The position numbers were made by a program, and so were the translations under genes. A model generated the notes under the pieces. It made no database searches, was not told where the DNA came from, and saw only the letters and a program-made list of their open reading frames with translations. This document shows positions 18,514-26,857 of a DNA stretch of 41,481 nucleotides, in pieces (position 1 is the first letter of the stretch; each line of letters begins with the position of its first letter). The DNA comes from Ornithinibacillus halophilus (GTDB lineage Bacteria > Bacillota > Bacilli > Bacillales > Amphibacillaceae): the NCBI RefSeq assembly GCF_900129485.1, contig NZ_FQVW01000028.1, positions 1-41,481 of the forward strand, in the 5' to 3' direction.

Positions 18514-18553
18514 GAGCGCCCCTTTTCGACGTAAGGACTGCACTGAGGCGCTC
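18514..18553. other. Isolated hairpin upstream of the MBL lipoprotein gene
   Basis: GAGCGCC (18514-18520) pairs with GGCGCTC (18547-18553) around a 26-base loop, 50 bp before the lipoprotein start. No T-run follows. The sequence is GC-rich against its surroundings and may be a small repeat or leader structure. The remainder of the 330-bp gap (18273-18602) is AT-rich and empty apart from a doubtful 24-codon ORF. Confidence 0.5.
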
Positions 18554-18602
18554 GGATTTAGGCATCTATGGATGTAAAAATACTTCAAAAGGGGGAAGCC
18601 CA

Positions 18603-19937
18603 TTGTTTAAAAAACTCATCTTGGCCATGATTCTTTCAACATTATTAGTGGCCTGTGGACAAGACACAGATGATTCTACGAACGAAAATGATGAGTTAGT
18701 AGAAGAATCTCAGGAAACTGAACAGAACAAAGAGAAAGATAATAACTCTGAAGAAGAAGAGGAGCAGCCTGATAGCAATAATAATGATGCTGACAATCAG
18801 GACTCCAACAACTCTCAAACAACAGAGGAAGAAGAAACAGAAGAAAACGAAGAAAAAGCGAAGACAACCAACGTTTCCTCTGATTTAAACGTACATTTTA
18901 TGGATGTTGGACAATCAGATGCTACCCTTTTCCAATACAGTGATAACAATAAAACCTATAATATCCTGTTTGATACTGGGGACTGGAGAAGAAATGATGT
19001 GGTCAATTACTTGTCTTCACAAGGAATATCATCCCTTGATCTAGTAGTAGCAAGTCATCCAGATGCTGACCATATCGGGCAATTGGCAGAAATTATGAAT
19101 AAGTTTGACGTTGATGAAGTTTGGATGTCAGGTAATGAAAGTTCTTCCAAAACATTCCAACGTGCAATTGAGGCTGTTATTTCTAGTGATTCAGGATACC
19201 ATGAACCACGTGCTGGAGAGGTATTTGCGATAGGACCAATGGAAATTGACGTTCTTTATCCAAATCGAATTACTGGAGCTTCCAATGAAGAATCTGTCTC
19301 CCTTTTATTCACCTATGGGAAAGTGAGATTTTTATTAACTGGAGATGCAGACCAAGGTGCTGAAGCATCTATGATGGCTAGTGGTAATGTTGATGCTGAC
19401 ATATTACAACTCGGACACCACGGATCGAATACTTCTAGTTCTGCATCGTTTATCAAAGCAGTTAGTCCAGAAGTAGCGATTTATAGTGCTGGTGCTGGCA
19501 ATAGTTATGGCCACCCACACGCAGAAGTAGTTAATCGAGTTAAAAATGCTGGTGTTGACCTATATGGTACAGATGTTCACGGAACTGTGATTGTTACAAC
19601 TGACGGGAAAAATTATTCCGTCAAAACGAACAAGGATGGAACAGTAAGTCCAAAAAGTACTGGCTCCACCAATAGTGGTAAATCAACAAATAATAATTCA
19701 AGCAAAGAAACTGAAAAAAATGATTCGAGTAATGATAATGCTACGAATGCATGTGTAGATATTAATTCAGCTTCTGTGGAAGAAGTACAAAAGATTAAAC
19801 ACATTGGACCTGAGCGTGCTCAAGATTTAATTGATTCAAGACCATATTCTTCTGTTGATCAATTAACCAAAATTAAAGGTATTGGTCCTGCAAGAATTGA
19901 CGATATTAAAAGTCAAGGCCTTGCATGTGTGAAATAA
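18603..19937 (+). CDS. Surface lipoprotein fusing ComEC-type MBL and ComEA-type HhH domains
   Basis: A 444-residue protein in four parts: lipoprotein signal ending at Cys18 (LLVAC), an acidic Asn/Glu/Asp linker to about 90, a metallo-beta-lactamase domain (95-345) and, after a Ser/Asn/Lys linker, a helix-hairpin-helix domain (380-444). MBL ligands are in HPDADH (152-157), LLTGDAD (245-250), GHHGS (271-275) and GHPH (303-306), as in the C-terminal domain of ComEC. The HhH pair (IKHIGPERA, IKGIGPARI) matches ComEA. C384 and C442 could close the HhH by a disulfide. A nuclease acting on extracellular DNA is inferred. TTG start after AGGGGG; DUF3006 gene follows. Confidence 0.9.
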   Translation: MFKKLILAMILSTLLVACGQDTDDSTNENDELVEESQETEQNKEKDNNSEEEEEQPDSNNNDADNQDSNNSQTTEEEETEENEEKAKTTNVSSDLNVHFMDVGQSDATLFQYSDNNKTYNILFDTGDWRRNDVVNYLSSQGISSLDLVVASHPDADHIGQLAEIMNKFDVDEVWMSGNESSSKTFQRAIEAVISSDSGYHEPRAGEVFAIGPMEIDVLYPNRITGASNEESVSLLFTYGKVRFLLTGDADQGAEASMMASGNVDADILQLGHHGSNTSSSASFIKAVSPEVAIYSAGAGNSYGHPHAEVVNRVKNAGVDLYGTDVHGTVIVTTDGKNYSVKTNKDGTVSPKSTGSTNSGKSTNNNSSKETEKNDSSNDNATNACVDINSASVEEVQKIKHIGPERAQDLIDSRPYSSVDQLTKIKGIGPARIDDIKSQGLACVK

Positions 19938-19949
19938 GGAGGAAGAATC

Positions 19950-20213
19950 ATGAGAGGAATACTTGATCGCTTCGAAGACCAAGATAAAGCGGTTATTTTG
20001 ATTGAAGACGAAAAGGAAGAAGTAATTATTCCAGCATCTGATTTACCAGAAGGAAGTAAGGTAAATACCTACTTTAAGATGGAAAAACAAGATGGAACAT
20101 ACCGAATCATCTCAATTGATGAATCAGCAACCGAGGAAGAAGCGCAGAAAACTTCTGACTTAATGGCAAAATTACGCGCTAAAAAAGGAAACGGAAGTAA
20201 ATTTAAAAAATAG
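19950..20213 (+). CDS. DUF3006 protein
   Basis: An 87-residue soluble protein, MRGILDRFEDQDKAVILIE..., with EEVIIPASDLPEGSKVN and a basic C-terminus. DUF3006 has no known activity but commonly neighbours ComEC-like MBL hydrolase genes, as here: it starts 12 bp after the lipoprotein stop with its own AGGAGG. No signal peptide, so it should be cytoplasmic unless coupled to its partner. A likely accessory or inhibitor of the MBL protein, by context only. Confidence 0.88.
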   Translation: MRGILDRFEDQDKAVILIEDEKEEVIIPASDLPEGSKVNTYFKMEKQDGTYRIISIDESATEEEAQKTSDLMAKLRAKKGNGSKFKK

Positions 20214-20283
20214 TTTTGGAAAGAGACAAAACTAACATTAAGCGTCTAAAGAATAACAATGGCGGGGAGTTTATTTATGTATT

Positions 20284-20460
20284 TCGCTCCCCGACCGTTG
20301 AAATTCGCTCGCAACTAGGCCGCATTCGCTCCTCACCCGTTAAATTTTGCTCGCTCCCAGGGTGAATTCGCTCCACAGCCGTTAAATTTTGCTCGCTCAC
20401 AGGGTGAATTCGCTCCCCAGCCGTTAAAATTCGCTCGCCACGCTGTAGAAAATGCTCCAT
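20284..20460 (-). repeat. 9-unit tandem repeat array (small array)
   Basis: Read on the minus strand, about nine units of 19-23 bp follow each other, alternating a GGAGCGAATTCACCCTG type and a GCGAGCAAAATTTAACGGC type. The same GGAGCGAAT / GCGAGCGA alternation builds the large array at 26858-27627 in the opposite orientation. This array begins about 50 bp after the pxpC stop on the same strand. A GGGGAG/CTCCCC hairpin closes its far end (20264-20293). An ORF through it is treated as chance. It occupies most of the 296-bp gap. Confidence 0.85.
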
Positions 20461-20509
20461 AGAAGGGGTAATTTAATATCCCACAATTTGAGCCCTGCTC
20501 CTTATACCC

Positions 20510-21445
20510 TCATCCATTTATCCCTATTCTTCGTACGAACTTTTCATGTTCCACGTATTTTTTATGTGCTTCTTTAATTGTAATTGGTCTGAATTTTATT
20601 TTCCCACCTGGGGGAAGTTGAGCGACCTTTGGTATATCGGTTGAAATAACCGTCGCAATTCGTGTATAGCCACCAGTTGTTTGTCGGTCAGCCATTAAAA
20701 TTATTGGCTGACCATTCGATGGAACTTGAATACCTCCTAGTGGCACAGCACTGGACCATATATCTGCTCCATTCTGGTGACGAATTGGGGCACCCTGTAG
20801 TCTATACCCCATGCGATCAGATTGTGAGGCAACGACATAGGTCTGTTTGGAAAACGTCTCTAATGATTCTTTCGTAAACTGATTGGAATGTGGATCTTGT
20901 ATATAATTAACTTCAGCTTCTCTTTCATAATTTGGAATCATCGATTGTTTTAGCCCAATGTCTCGGTTATTAGTCGAGGGCCAACCTAATAAAATAGATC
21001 CCTTTTCCACTTTTTGTCCTAATTTAGCTCGTAAATAGGTCGACTTGCTCCCGAGTACAACTGGAATATCAAAGCCCCCTTTTACAGCTAGATATGTACG
21101 AACACCATTTTTAGGTATTCCAAATGAAAGAAGGTCTCCCTCCTTCATTCGAAAAGTCTTCCAATTTGTTATCGACTGACCATTTATTGTTGGTGATAAA
21201 TCAGCACCACAAATTGCAATCGTTATTGGACTAACTGCTTCTAGTTCCGGCCCAATCATCGTGATTTCCATTGCTGCTTCATCTTGTTTATTTCCAACTA
21301 AAAGGTTTGCTACACGTAGTGAAAAAGTATCCATTGCACCAGAAGTAACGACTCCGAATTGTTGAAACCCATGGCGACCTAAATCTTGAAAGGTTGTTTG
21401 AAACCCAGGCTTTTTCACATAAAAAATCGGCTTACTTTTCGTCAT
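20510..21445 (-). CDS. pxpC: 5-oxoprolinase subunit C (KipA/biotin-dependent carboxylase-like)
   Basis: A 311-residue protein of the carboxyltransferase-like AHS2 family: FYVKKPGFQTTFQDLGRHG, GVVTSGAMDTFSLRVANLLVGN, LAVKGGFDIPVVLGSKST and QPIILMADRQTTGGYTRI. With PxpA and PxpB it forms the prokaryotic ATP-dependent 5-oxoprolinase, which opens pyroglutamate to glutamate. The ATG at 21445 lies 14 bp inside the end of pxpA with GGTGAT ahead; a TTG at 21457 is less likely. Last gene of the operon, followed by a tandem array and no clear terminator. Confidence 0.93.
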   Translation of the reverse strand: MTKSKPIFYVKKPGFQTTFQDLGRHGFQQFGVVTSGAMDTFSLRVANLLVGNKQDEAAMEITMIGPELEAVSPITIAICGADLSPTINGQSITNWKTFRMKEGDLLSFGIPKNGVRTYLAVKGGFDIPVVLGSKSTYLRAKLGQKVEKGSILLGWPSTNNRDIGLKQSMIPNYEREAEVNYIQDPHSNQFTKESLETFSKQTYVVASQSDRMGYRLQGAPIRHQNGADIWSSAVPLGGIQVPSNGQPIILMADRQTTGGYTRIATVISTDIPKVAQLPPGGKIKFRPITIKEAHKKYVEHEKFVRRIGING

Positions 21446-22208
21446 TTGTATCACCAATGCGTTTCAACTGAATTCCAGCTTGCTCTAATTCTACTTTCAA
21501 TCGTGATGCAAACTGTATGGCATGTTCCCCATCTCCATGAACACAGATCGTATCGGCTTGAACAGGAACTTTTGTCCCATCTGTTGCTGTCACTGTCCCT
21601 TCTGTTATCATTTGTAACACTTGTTTAACAGCCTCAGCGTCATTAGAGATGACAGCATTAGTAGAAGTCCGTGGGGTCAGTGTTCCGTCAGATTGATAGG
21701 TTCGGTCAGCAAAAACTTCTGAAGCCGTTTTTAACCCTGCTTTTTTCCCCATCGTTAATAATTTGCTGCCTGCTAATCCATATAAAATTAGATTTTTATC
21801 AATATCATAGATTGCTGTTGCAATTGCATGTGCAATCTCGGTATCTTTTGCTGCTAGATTATAAAGGGCTCCATGTGGTTTTACGTGCTGCATAGAAACT
21901 CCATTGATTAAACAAAAAGATTGCAATGCTCCGATTTGATAGGCAACCATTCGATAGATTTCTTCACTTTCCATATGGATCATTCGTCTACCAAAGCCCA
22001 TTAAATCGGGAAAACCAGGATGAGCACCGATTCCAACATTTTTTTCTTTTGCTAACTTTACGGTTTGATCCATCACATTCGCATCTCCTGCATGAAAGCC
22101 ACAAGCAATATTCGCCGATGAAATCATGTTTATGATCGCTTCATCAGAGGTTATTTTATATGCACCGTACCCTTCCCCAATATCACTGTTTAGATCCACG
22201 TATTTCAC
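21432..22208 (-). CDS. pxpA: 5-oxoprolinase subunit A (LamB/YcsF family)
   Basis: A 258-residue TIM-barrel-like protein with the family signatures VDLNSDIGEGYGAYK, SSANIACGFHAGD, GAHPGFPDLMGFGRR, VKPHGALYN and CVHGDGEHA. PxpA is the hydrolytic part of 5-oxoprolinase, acting with PxpB and PxpC in the cytosol. It starts 1 bp after the pxpB stop, so the two are coupled, and overlaps pxpC. Confidence 0.95.
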   Translation of the reverse strand: MKYVDLNSDIGEGYGAYKITSDEAIINMISSANIACGFHAGDANVMDQTVKLAKEKNVGIGAHPGFPDLMGFGRRMIHMESEEIYRMVAYQIGALQSFCLINGVSMQHVKPHGALYNLAAKDTEIAHAIATAIYDIDKNLILYGLAGSKLLTMGKKAGLKTASEVFADRTYQSDGTLTPRTSTNAVISNDAEAVKQVLQMITEGTVTATDGTKVPVQADTICVHGDGEHAIQFASRLKVELEQAGIQLKRIGDTNDEK

Positions 22209-22209
22209 G

Positions 22210-22929
22210 TCATCTCACTTCCTTTCTAATGGTGTAACGATTTTCTTGTATATCTCTTTCAATTTGTTGATATTCATCTTCAGTAATTCGTTTAAAACGA
22301 ATATAATCCCCTGCTTTAAATAGAAATGGGTTACTTATCTTCGGATTAAATAATCGTAATGGGGTTCTGCCGATAATATTCCAGCCGCCTGGGGATTCAA
22401 GTGGATATATTCCAGTTTGTGATCCAGCAATGCCCACTGAACCTGCTGGAACTTTCGAACGGGGACTTTCCAGCCTTGGTGTTGCTAGTCTTTCTGGCAA
22501 CCCTCCAACATAAGGAAATCCTGGTAAAAAACCAATCATGTATACAAGGTATTCTGGTTTTGAATGCATTTCAATGACTTTTTCAATTGGTAGGTTACTA
22601 GATTGAGCAACCCTCTCCATATCGATTCCATATTCATTACCATAAAGTACTGGCACTTCAATCAAGTAAGACTCGGTGTTCGTTCTTCCTGTAGTTTTTG
22701 ATAGATGGTGGATATGTTCTGATACTTGCTCGTAGGATAGTTTATCTGGTTGATAATAAATTGTTACGGTATCAAAAGAGGGAACCCATTCCACAATGCC
22801 TGGTAGTGTTTGATTTTGCAGGGATAGACATAGGGAACGAATTTGCTGATTTAAAGTTGGGGTGACGTTGTCATTGAATTTTACAAGAATTGCTTTATCC
22901 CCCATTGGATAACATTGTAAGGAAACCAC
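22210..22929 (-). CDS. pxpB: 5-oxoprolinase subunit B (KipI family)
   Basis: A 239-residue AHS1/KipI-type protein with YMIGFLPGFPYVGGLPERLATPR, KVPAGSVGIAG and YPLESPGGWNIIGRTP. PxpB works with PxpC in phosphorylating pyroglutamate for opening by PxpA. In Bacillus KipI also inhibits the sporulation kinase KinA, but no KinA link is visible here. The start is GTG at 22929, preceded by GGGGAG at proper distance. It is first in the operon pxpB-pxpA-pxpC, without the transporter or regulator often found beside it. Confidence 0.93.
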   Translation of the reverse strand: MVSLQCYPMGDKAILVKFNDNVTPTLNQQIRSLCLSLQNQTLPGIVEWVPSFDTVTIYYQPDKLSYEQVSEHIHHLSKTTGRTNTESYLIEVPVLYGNEYGIDMERVAQSSNLPIEKVIEMHSKPEYLVYMIGFLPGFPYVGGLPERLATPRLESPRSKVPAGSVGIAGSQTGIYPLESPGGWNIIGRTPLRLFNPKISNPFLFKAGDYIRFKRITEDEYQQIERDIQENRYTIRKEVR

Positions 22930-23063
22930 CTATATCATCTCCCCTTGATTTTATTTTGTATGATTTTTTTAAGATTGTTGATATTCATATCTTTCCTAGA
23001 GACGGGACTTTTTTATAGTGATTCTCGCTATAATAAATGGCTTTTGTGTAGTACACCAGCGTA

Positions 23064-23298
23064 GGAAATACACGTAGACTCCTGTGGGAGAATAGGCATC
23101 GGTGAGACCCATGATGCTCTTGCGTCTACAAGTAACTCTACGAAGCTGGCTTCCTCAGCGCAAGGGTGCAAGGAAGATTAATCACGTAGTCCCCTGGCTC
23201 ACCAGCCGCCCACGGCAAAGAAGACACTGTGAAAGCGACCGTAGGAAGCTTGAACAGATGTCGCACTTGTGCTGGAAGTGAAAGCGAAGTGTATTTCC
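23064..23298 (+). repeat. Structured repeat element, type A long form (copy A2)
   Basis: About 235 bp from GGAAATACAC to GTGTATTTCC, ends fully complementary. It carries a 65-bp module between CCGCCCACGG and AAAGCGAAG that copies A1 and A4 lack and A3 has. It lies in the 681-bp gap between divergent pxpB and the Sco gene. The rest of that gap (23299-23610) is AT-rich with no ORF and no recognised riboswitch. Confidence 0.88.
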
Positions 23299-23610
23299 GT
23301 AGCGATAGTAATGCTCCAGAACAAAAAGCTTAATTATATCACTGAGTATTCTCATAATAAAAGTATATCATTTTGAGGGATGAAAATCTTTAGTTATAAA
23401 TTCGGAAACGATTTGATCGTGGTGATTTTAAAGGTAAAATATATTTCTATCTTTACTGGTTTTAAATTGGAAAATATTAGCCAAATATCTGTAACATATC
23501 GTTCACACATCTTCCATTGCTTTTCAGCTTTACTTTGATAAGCTTAAAGTAATTAAATTTCATTGAAACAATGTAAATAAAGCAGATGACAGTAGAAAGG
23601 ACGAACAAAT

Positions 23611-24201
23611 ATGAAGCTCAAGTATTTCCTTTATCCCCTGGTTCTAATACTGTTACTTTTGTCAGCATGTAATGAGTACAGCAGTATTGAAACAAATTTA
23701 TCAGAAGAAATTTTACCATTTGAATTTACAACACAAGATAACGAAACACTGAGTAATGAGGATTTAGAGGGGAAATGGTGGATTGCTGATATGGTGTTCA
23801 CCAATTGTACAACGATATGCCTTCCAATGACGACAAATATGAGTACACTGCAGGACTTACTTGAAGAAGAAGGATTAAATGATGAGGTAGATCTCGTATC
23901 GTTTAGTGTCGATCCTGATTACGATACTCCTGAAGTATTAAAAGAATATGCTCTAGGATATGATGCCAACCTAGAAAATTGGACCTTCCTAACAGGATAT
24001 GACTTTGAAACAATCAAGAAAATATCTGTTAAAAGCTTTAAATCATTACTTGGAGAAGACCCTACTGACGATACCCAATTCATTCATGGTACAGGATTCT
24101 TCCTAGTGGATCCAGAAGGAAAGGTTATAAAAAAATATAATGGCACTTTATCAACTGAAATGGAATTAATTGTTAACGATTTAGAAAAATTACTTAAATA
24201 A
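23611..24201 (+). CDS. Sco1/SenC-family copper chaperone lipoprotein
   Basis: A 196-residue lipoprotein (lipobox LLSAC, Cys20) with a thioredoxin-like fold. The copper-binding pair CTTIC (CxxxC) and the distant His in QFIHGTGFFLVDPEGK are the Sco signature. Sco proteins deliver copper to the CuA site of cytochrome c oxidase or act as extracellular thiol reductants. The Bacillus counterpart is YpmQ. It is followed by a YtkA-like lipoprotein, apparently in one transcript. Confidence 0.92.
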   Translation: MKLKYFLYPLVLILLLLSACNEYSSIETNLSEEILPFEFTTQDNETLSNEDLEGKWWIADMVFTNCTTICLPMTTNMSTLQDLLEEEGLNDEVDLVSFSVDPDYDTPEVLKEYALGYDANLENWTFLTGYDFETIKKISVKSFKSLLGEDPTDDTQFIHGTGFFLVDPEGKVIKKYNGTLSTEMELIVNDLEKLLK

Positions 24202-24222
24202 AACCGACGAGGAGTGAAAGTC

Positions 24223-24681
24223 ATGAAAAAGAGATCCTGGTTACTTATTCTAGGTGTTGTATTTCTAGCAATTCTTACAGCGTGTAATGATGAATCAGCT
24301 GAAGAAAACGAAAACTCAGATGAACTGCTTATGTTAGAGGTAGAGTTAAATGTTGCTGAAACAGTAGATGTAGGTGAAACGGTTGATTTATCAGCTACAG
24401 TAACATATGGCGATGAAGCAGTAGCTGATGCAGATGAAGTGGAATATGAAGTGTGGGAGAAAGGCTTAAAAGATGAAAGCTACCGATTGGAAGCAACGAA
24501 CAACGAAGATGGAACCTATACAGCAGAAACTACTTTTGATAAAGACGGCATCTACCATGTTCAAGTGCATGTGACTGCCAAAGACTTGCATACAATGCCC
24601 CAAAAAGAAGTTACTGTCGGTGAAGGTGGAGACTACTCTGATTTGGAAGAAGAAAATGACGATAGCCATGGTGATCATTAA
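24223..24681 (+). CDS. YtkA-like lipoprotein
   Basis: A 152-residue lipoprotein (ILTAC, Cys near residue 20) with an acidic linker and one YtkA-like Ig-type domain from about residue 40 to 135, including GETVDLSATVTYGDE, EVEYEVWEKG, NNEDGTYTAETTFDKDGIYHVQVHVTA. The C-terminus DDSHGDH is His- and Asp-rich. YtkA/FixH-like domains are found near copper-handling genes; the link to Sco upstream (21 bp gap) suggests copper delivery or sensing outside the cell, which is inference. The ATG at 24223 follows AGGAG; the GTG at 24214 does not. Confidence 0.85.
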   Translation: MKKRSWLLILGVVFLAILTACNDESAEENENSDELLMLEVELNVAETVDVGETVDLSATVTYGDEAVADADEVEYEVWEKGLKDESYRLEATNNEDGTYTAETTFDKDGIYHVQVHVTAKDLHTMPQKEVTVGEGGDYSDLEEENDDSHGDH

Positions 24682-24686
24682 AAAAG

Positions 24687-24714
24687 CGCTCAATTTGGGC
24701 GTTTTTTTTTATGA
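24687..24714 (+). terminator. Terminator of the Sco-YtkA pair
   Basis: CGCTC and GGGCG pair (one wobble), flanked by A6 and T9, six bases after the YtkA stop: a classical rho-independent terminator. Confidence 0.92.
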
Positions 24715-24766
24715 AAACATAACTTTAAGCGTTTGTGCAAAACTATCGTACATGAAGCAATTTAAT

Positions 24767-24797
24767 TTGACATGGAAAGCCTTTCATCATCTAGAAT
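24767..24797 (+). promoter_or_regulatory. Candidate promoter for the HAD phosphatase gene
   Basis: A perfect TTGACA (24767-24772) and TAGAAT (24792-24797) are 19 bases apart, slightly long for a vegetative promoter, 34 bp before the start codon. Confidence 0.45.
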
Positions 24798-24830
24798 GGA
24801 TATAGTACATAGAAAAAGGAGTATGCTTTT

Positions 24831-25610
24831 ATGACAGACAGTAAATTAATATTTTTTGATATAGATGGAACCTTGTTAGATGACAACAAGGATTTACCAC
24901 AATCAACGTATGATTCGATTCAAAAGTTAAAAGAACAAGGACATACCGTAGCAATAGCAACAGGACGTGGACCATTTATGTTTCAATCTCTCAGAAAAGA
25001 ACTAGGTATCTCTACCTTTGTAAGTTTTAATGGTCAATATGTTGTTGTTAATGATGAAGTGGTACACGAAAACGCTTTGAATTTTGCTTCATTAGAAAGA
25101 TTAACAGAGACAGCTTTACAAAATAACCATCCACTTGTCTTCATGGACCCAAGCAATATGGTTGCCAATGTTCCTGAGCATCCATTTATAACAGAAAGTA
25201 TTGGATCAATGAAACTAGGTATTAGCCCTAGCCATGACCCAGAATATTACAAAGGCCGTAAACTCTATCAAGCTCTTCTTTTCTGTGAAGAAGGAGAAGA
25301 AGCTATTTACGAAGAAACATATAAGGACTTTGACTTTGTACGTTGGCATCAATACTCTACAGATATTTTACCTACAGGTGGTTCAAAGGCAACTGGAATC
25401 CAAATTGTAGCCAATAAACTTGGAATCTCTGCTGATAATATTTATGCTTTCGGTGACGGATTAAATGACATTGAAATGCTTTCTACCGTTAAAAATAGTG
25501 TTGCAATGGGAAATGGTAAAGATGAGGTAAAAGCAGTCGCCAAACATGTTACTAAGTCTGTTAATGAGAATGGAATTAAACATGGGTTGGAGCAAGTAGG
25601 CTTATTATAG
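24831..25610 (+). CDS. Cof-type HAD phosphatase (YkrA-like)
   Basis: A 259-residue Mg2+-dependent phosphatase of the Cof/IIB subfamily. Motif I FFDIDGTLLDD (nucleophile Asp), motif II IATGRG, motif III Lys in PTGGSKATGIQ and motif IV FGDGLNDIEML are all intact, with the C2B cap between II and III (about 85-185). Substrates are small phosphorylated metabolites such as sugar phosphates or nucleotides; the exact one is unknown. AAAGGAG precedes the ATG. It stands alone, separate from the amidohydrolase after it. Confidence 0.92.
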   Translation: MTDSKLIFFDIDGTLLDDNKDLPQSTYDSIQKLKEQGHTVAIATGRGPFMFQSLRKELGISTFVSFNGQYVVVNDEVVHENALNFASLERLTETALQNNHPLVFMDPSNMVANVPEHPFITESIGSMKLGISPSHDPEYYKGRKLYQALLFCEEGEEAIYEETYKDFDFVRWHQYSTDILPTGGSKATGIQIVANKLGISADNIYAFGDGLNDIEMLSTVKNSVAMGNGKDEVKAVAKHVTKSVNENGIKHGLEQVGLL

Positions 25611-25635
25611 GAGTGCATTTTAACAATTCTTCCTA

Positions 25636-25644
25636 TGCTATAAT
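25636..25644 (+). promoter_or_regulatory. Extended -10 promoter of the amidohydrolase gene
   Basis: TGC-TATAAT, a perfect extended -10, sits 33 bp before the ATG. The -35 region is weak, as is common for extended -10 promoters. The gene may thus be transcribed separately from the HAD gene. Confidence 0.65.
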
Positions 25645-25676
25645 GGAAACAAACTTGTTAGTAGGAGGTTGTTTTT

Positions 25677-26798
25677 ATGTTAGCGCTAGTCAACGGAACA
25701 ATTTTAGACGGAACTGGAAAAACGATAGAAGATAAAGCTATTTTAGTTAAGGACGGCAAGATTGAGTCAATCATCGCAGTCCAAGATGTTCCATCTGATT
25801 ATGAAGCACTTGATGTAAACGGAAAGGTAATAACCCCAGGTTTAATTGACGTACATACACATCTTGGGGTTTCTGAAGTTGGAGTGGGCTCTGAAGGCAG
25901 TGACTTCAATGAAACAAGTAGTCCTGTCACCCCAGAAGTACGTGCTATTGATGGGATTAACCCTATGGAAGAGGGCTTTGCCGATGCCCGAAAATCTGGT
26001 ATTACAACTGTACAAGTCATGCCTGGTAGTGCCAATGTCATTGGTGGGGAGATGGTAGTTTTAAAGACTGTTGGAAACATTGTGGATGAAATGGTCATCA
26101 AATCCCCTTCCGGAATGAAAGGTGCTTTAGGCGAAAATCCAAAACGTGTCTATGGTAGCAAAGGGAAAATGCCTGTAACGCGAATGGGAGTAGCTGCAAA
26201 ACTACGTGAGGCACTTATTGAAGCACAAAACTATTTAAATGGAGATCAGAAAGATAGAAAACTAGGATTAGAGAATCTTTCTAAGGTATTAAAGAAAGAA
26301 ATTCCACTCCGAGTCCATGCTCACCGGGCAGACGACATTTTAACATTACTTCGGATCCAACGTGAATTTGATATTGATATCACAATTGAACATTGCACTG
26401 AGGGACATTTAATCGCGGATTATATCGCAAAGCATGATGTACGTGTGTCTCTGGGACCAACTATGTCAACTAGATCAAAAGTAGAATTAAAAGACAAAGG
26501 CTGGCACACAGTAAAAACACTAATGGATGCTGGCATCTCTTGCTCGATCACAACGGATCACCCAGTTGTAAGTATTGAATACTTATTAAATAGTGCAATT
26601 CATGCCATTAAAGCCGGAATCACGGAACAGCAAGCATTAAAGGCAATTACATTAGACGCTGCCAAACACTTAGGCGTAGAGGATCGTGTTGGCTCTATCG
26701 AACAAGGAAAAGATGCAGACCTTGTAATTTGGAGTGGTAACCCGTTTGATTTAACAAATGAAATAGAAAAAGTTTATATAAATGGTGAGTTAGTTTAA
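25677..26798 (+). CDS. Imidazolonepropionase-like amidohydrolase
   Basis: A 373-residue amidohydrolase of the group with N-terminal beta domain and TIM barrel. Metal site residues are seen in PGLIDVHTHLG (HxH), the His in VHAHRADD, the His in IEHCTEGH and the Asp in ITTDHPV. GENPKRVYGSKGKMPVTRMG is typical of a dipeptidase/imidazolonepropionase-like subgroup whose substrate is unknown. AGGAGG lies 8 bases before the ATG. It is followed directly by the large tandem array instead of a terminator. Confidence 0.88.
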   Translation: MLALVNGTILDGTGKTIEDKAILVKDGKIESIIAVQDVPSDYEALDVNGKVITPGLIDVHTHLGVSEVGVGSEGSDFNETSSPVTPEVRAIDGINPMEEGFADARKSGITTVQVMPGSANVIGGEMVVLKTVGNIVDEMVIKSPSGMKGALGENPKRVYGSKGKMPVTRMGVAAKLREALIEAQNYLNGDQKDRKLGLENLSKVLKKEIPLRVHAHRADDILTLLRIQREFDIDITIEHCTEGHLIADYIAKHDVRVSLGPTMSTRSKVELKDKGWHTVKTLMDAGISCSITTDHPVVSIEYLLNSAIHAIKAGITEQQALKAITLDAAKHLGVEDRVGSIEQGKDADLVIWSGNPFDLTNEIEKVYINGELV

Positions 26799-26857
26799 TA
26801 GATTGTTAGGGGGATGGCGGTTTTTACGCTTGGATTAGTAAGTTCTGCGTTGGGGGT

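Noticed and set aside
20275-20460. 61-codon minus-strand frame through the small array
   Set aside because: Same cause as for the large array: repeat units without stops, no ribosome binding site.
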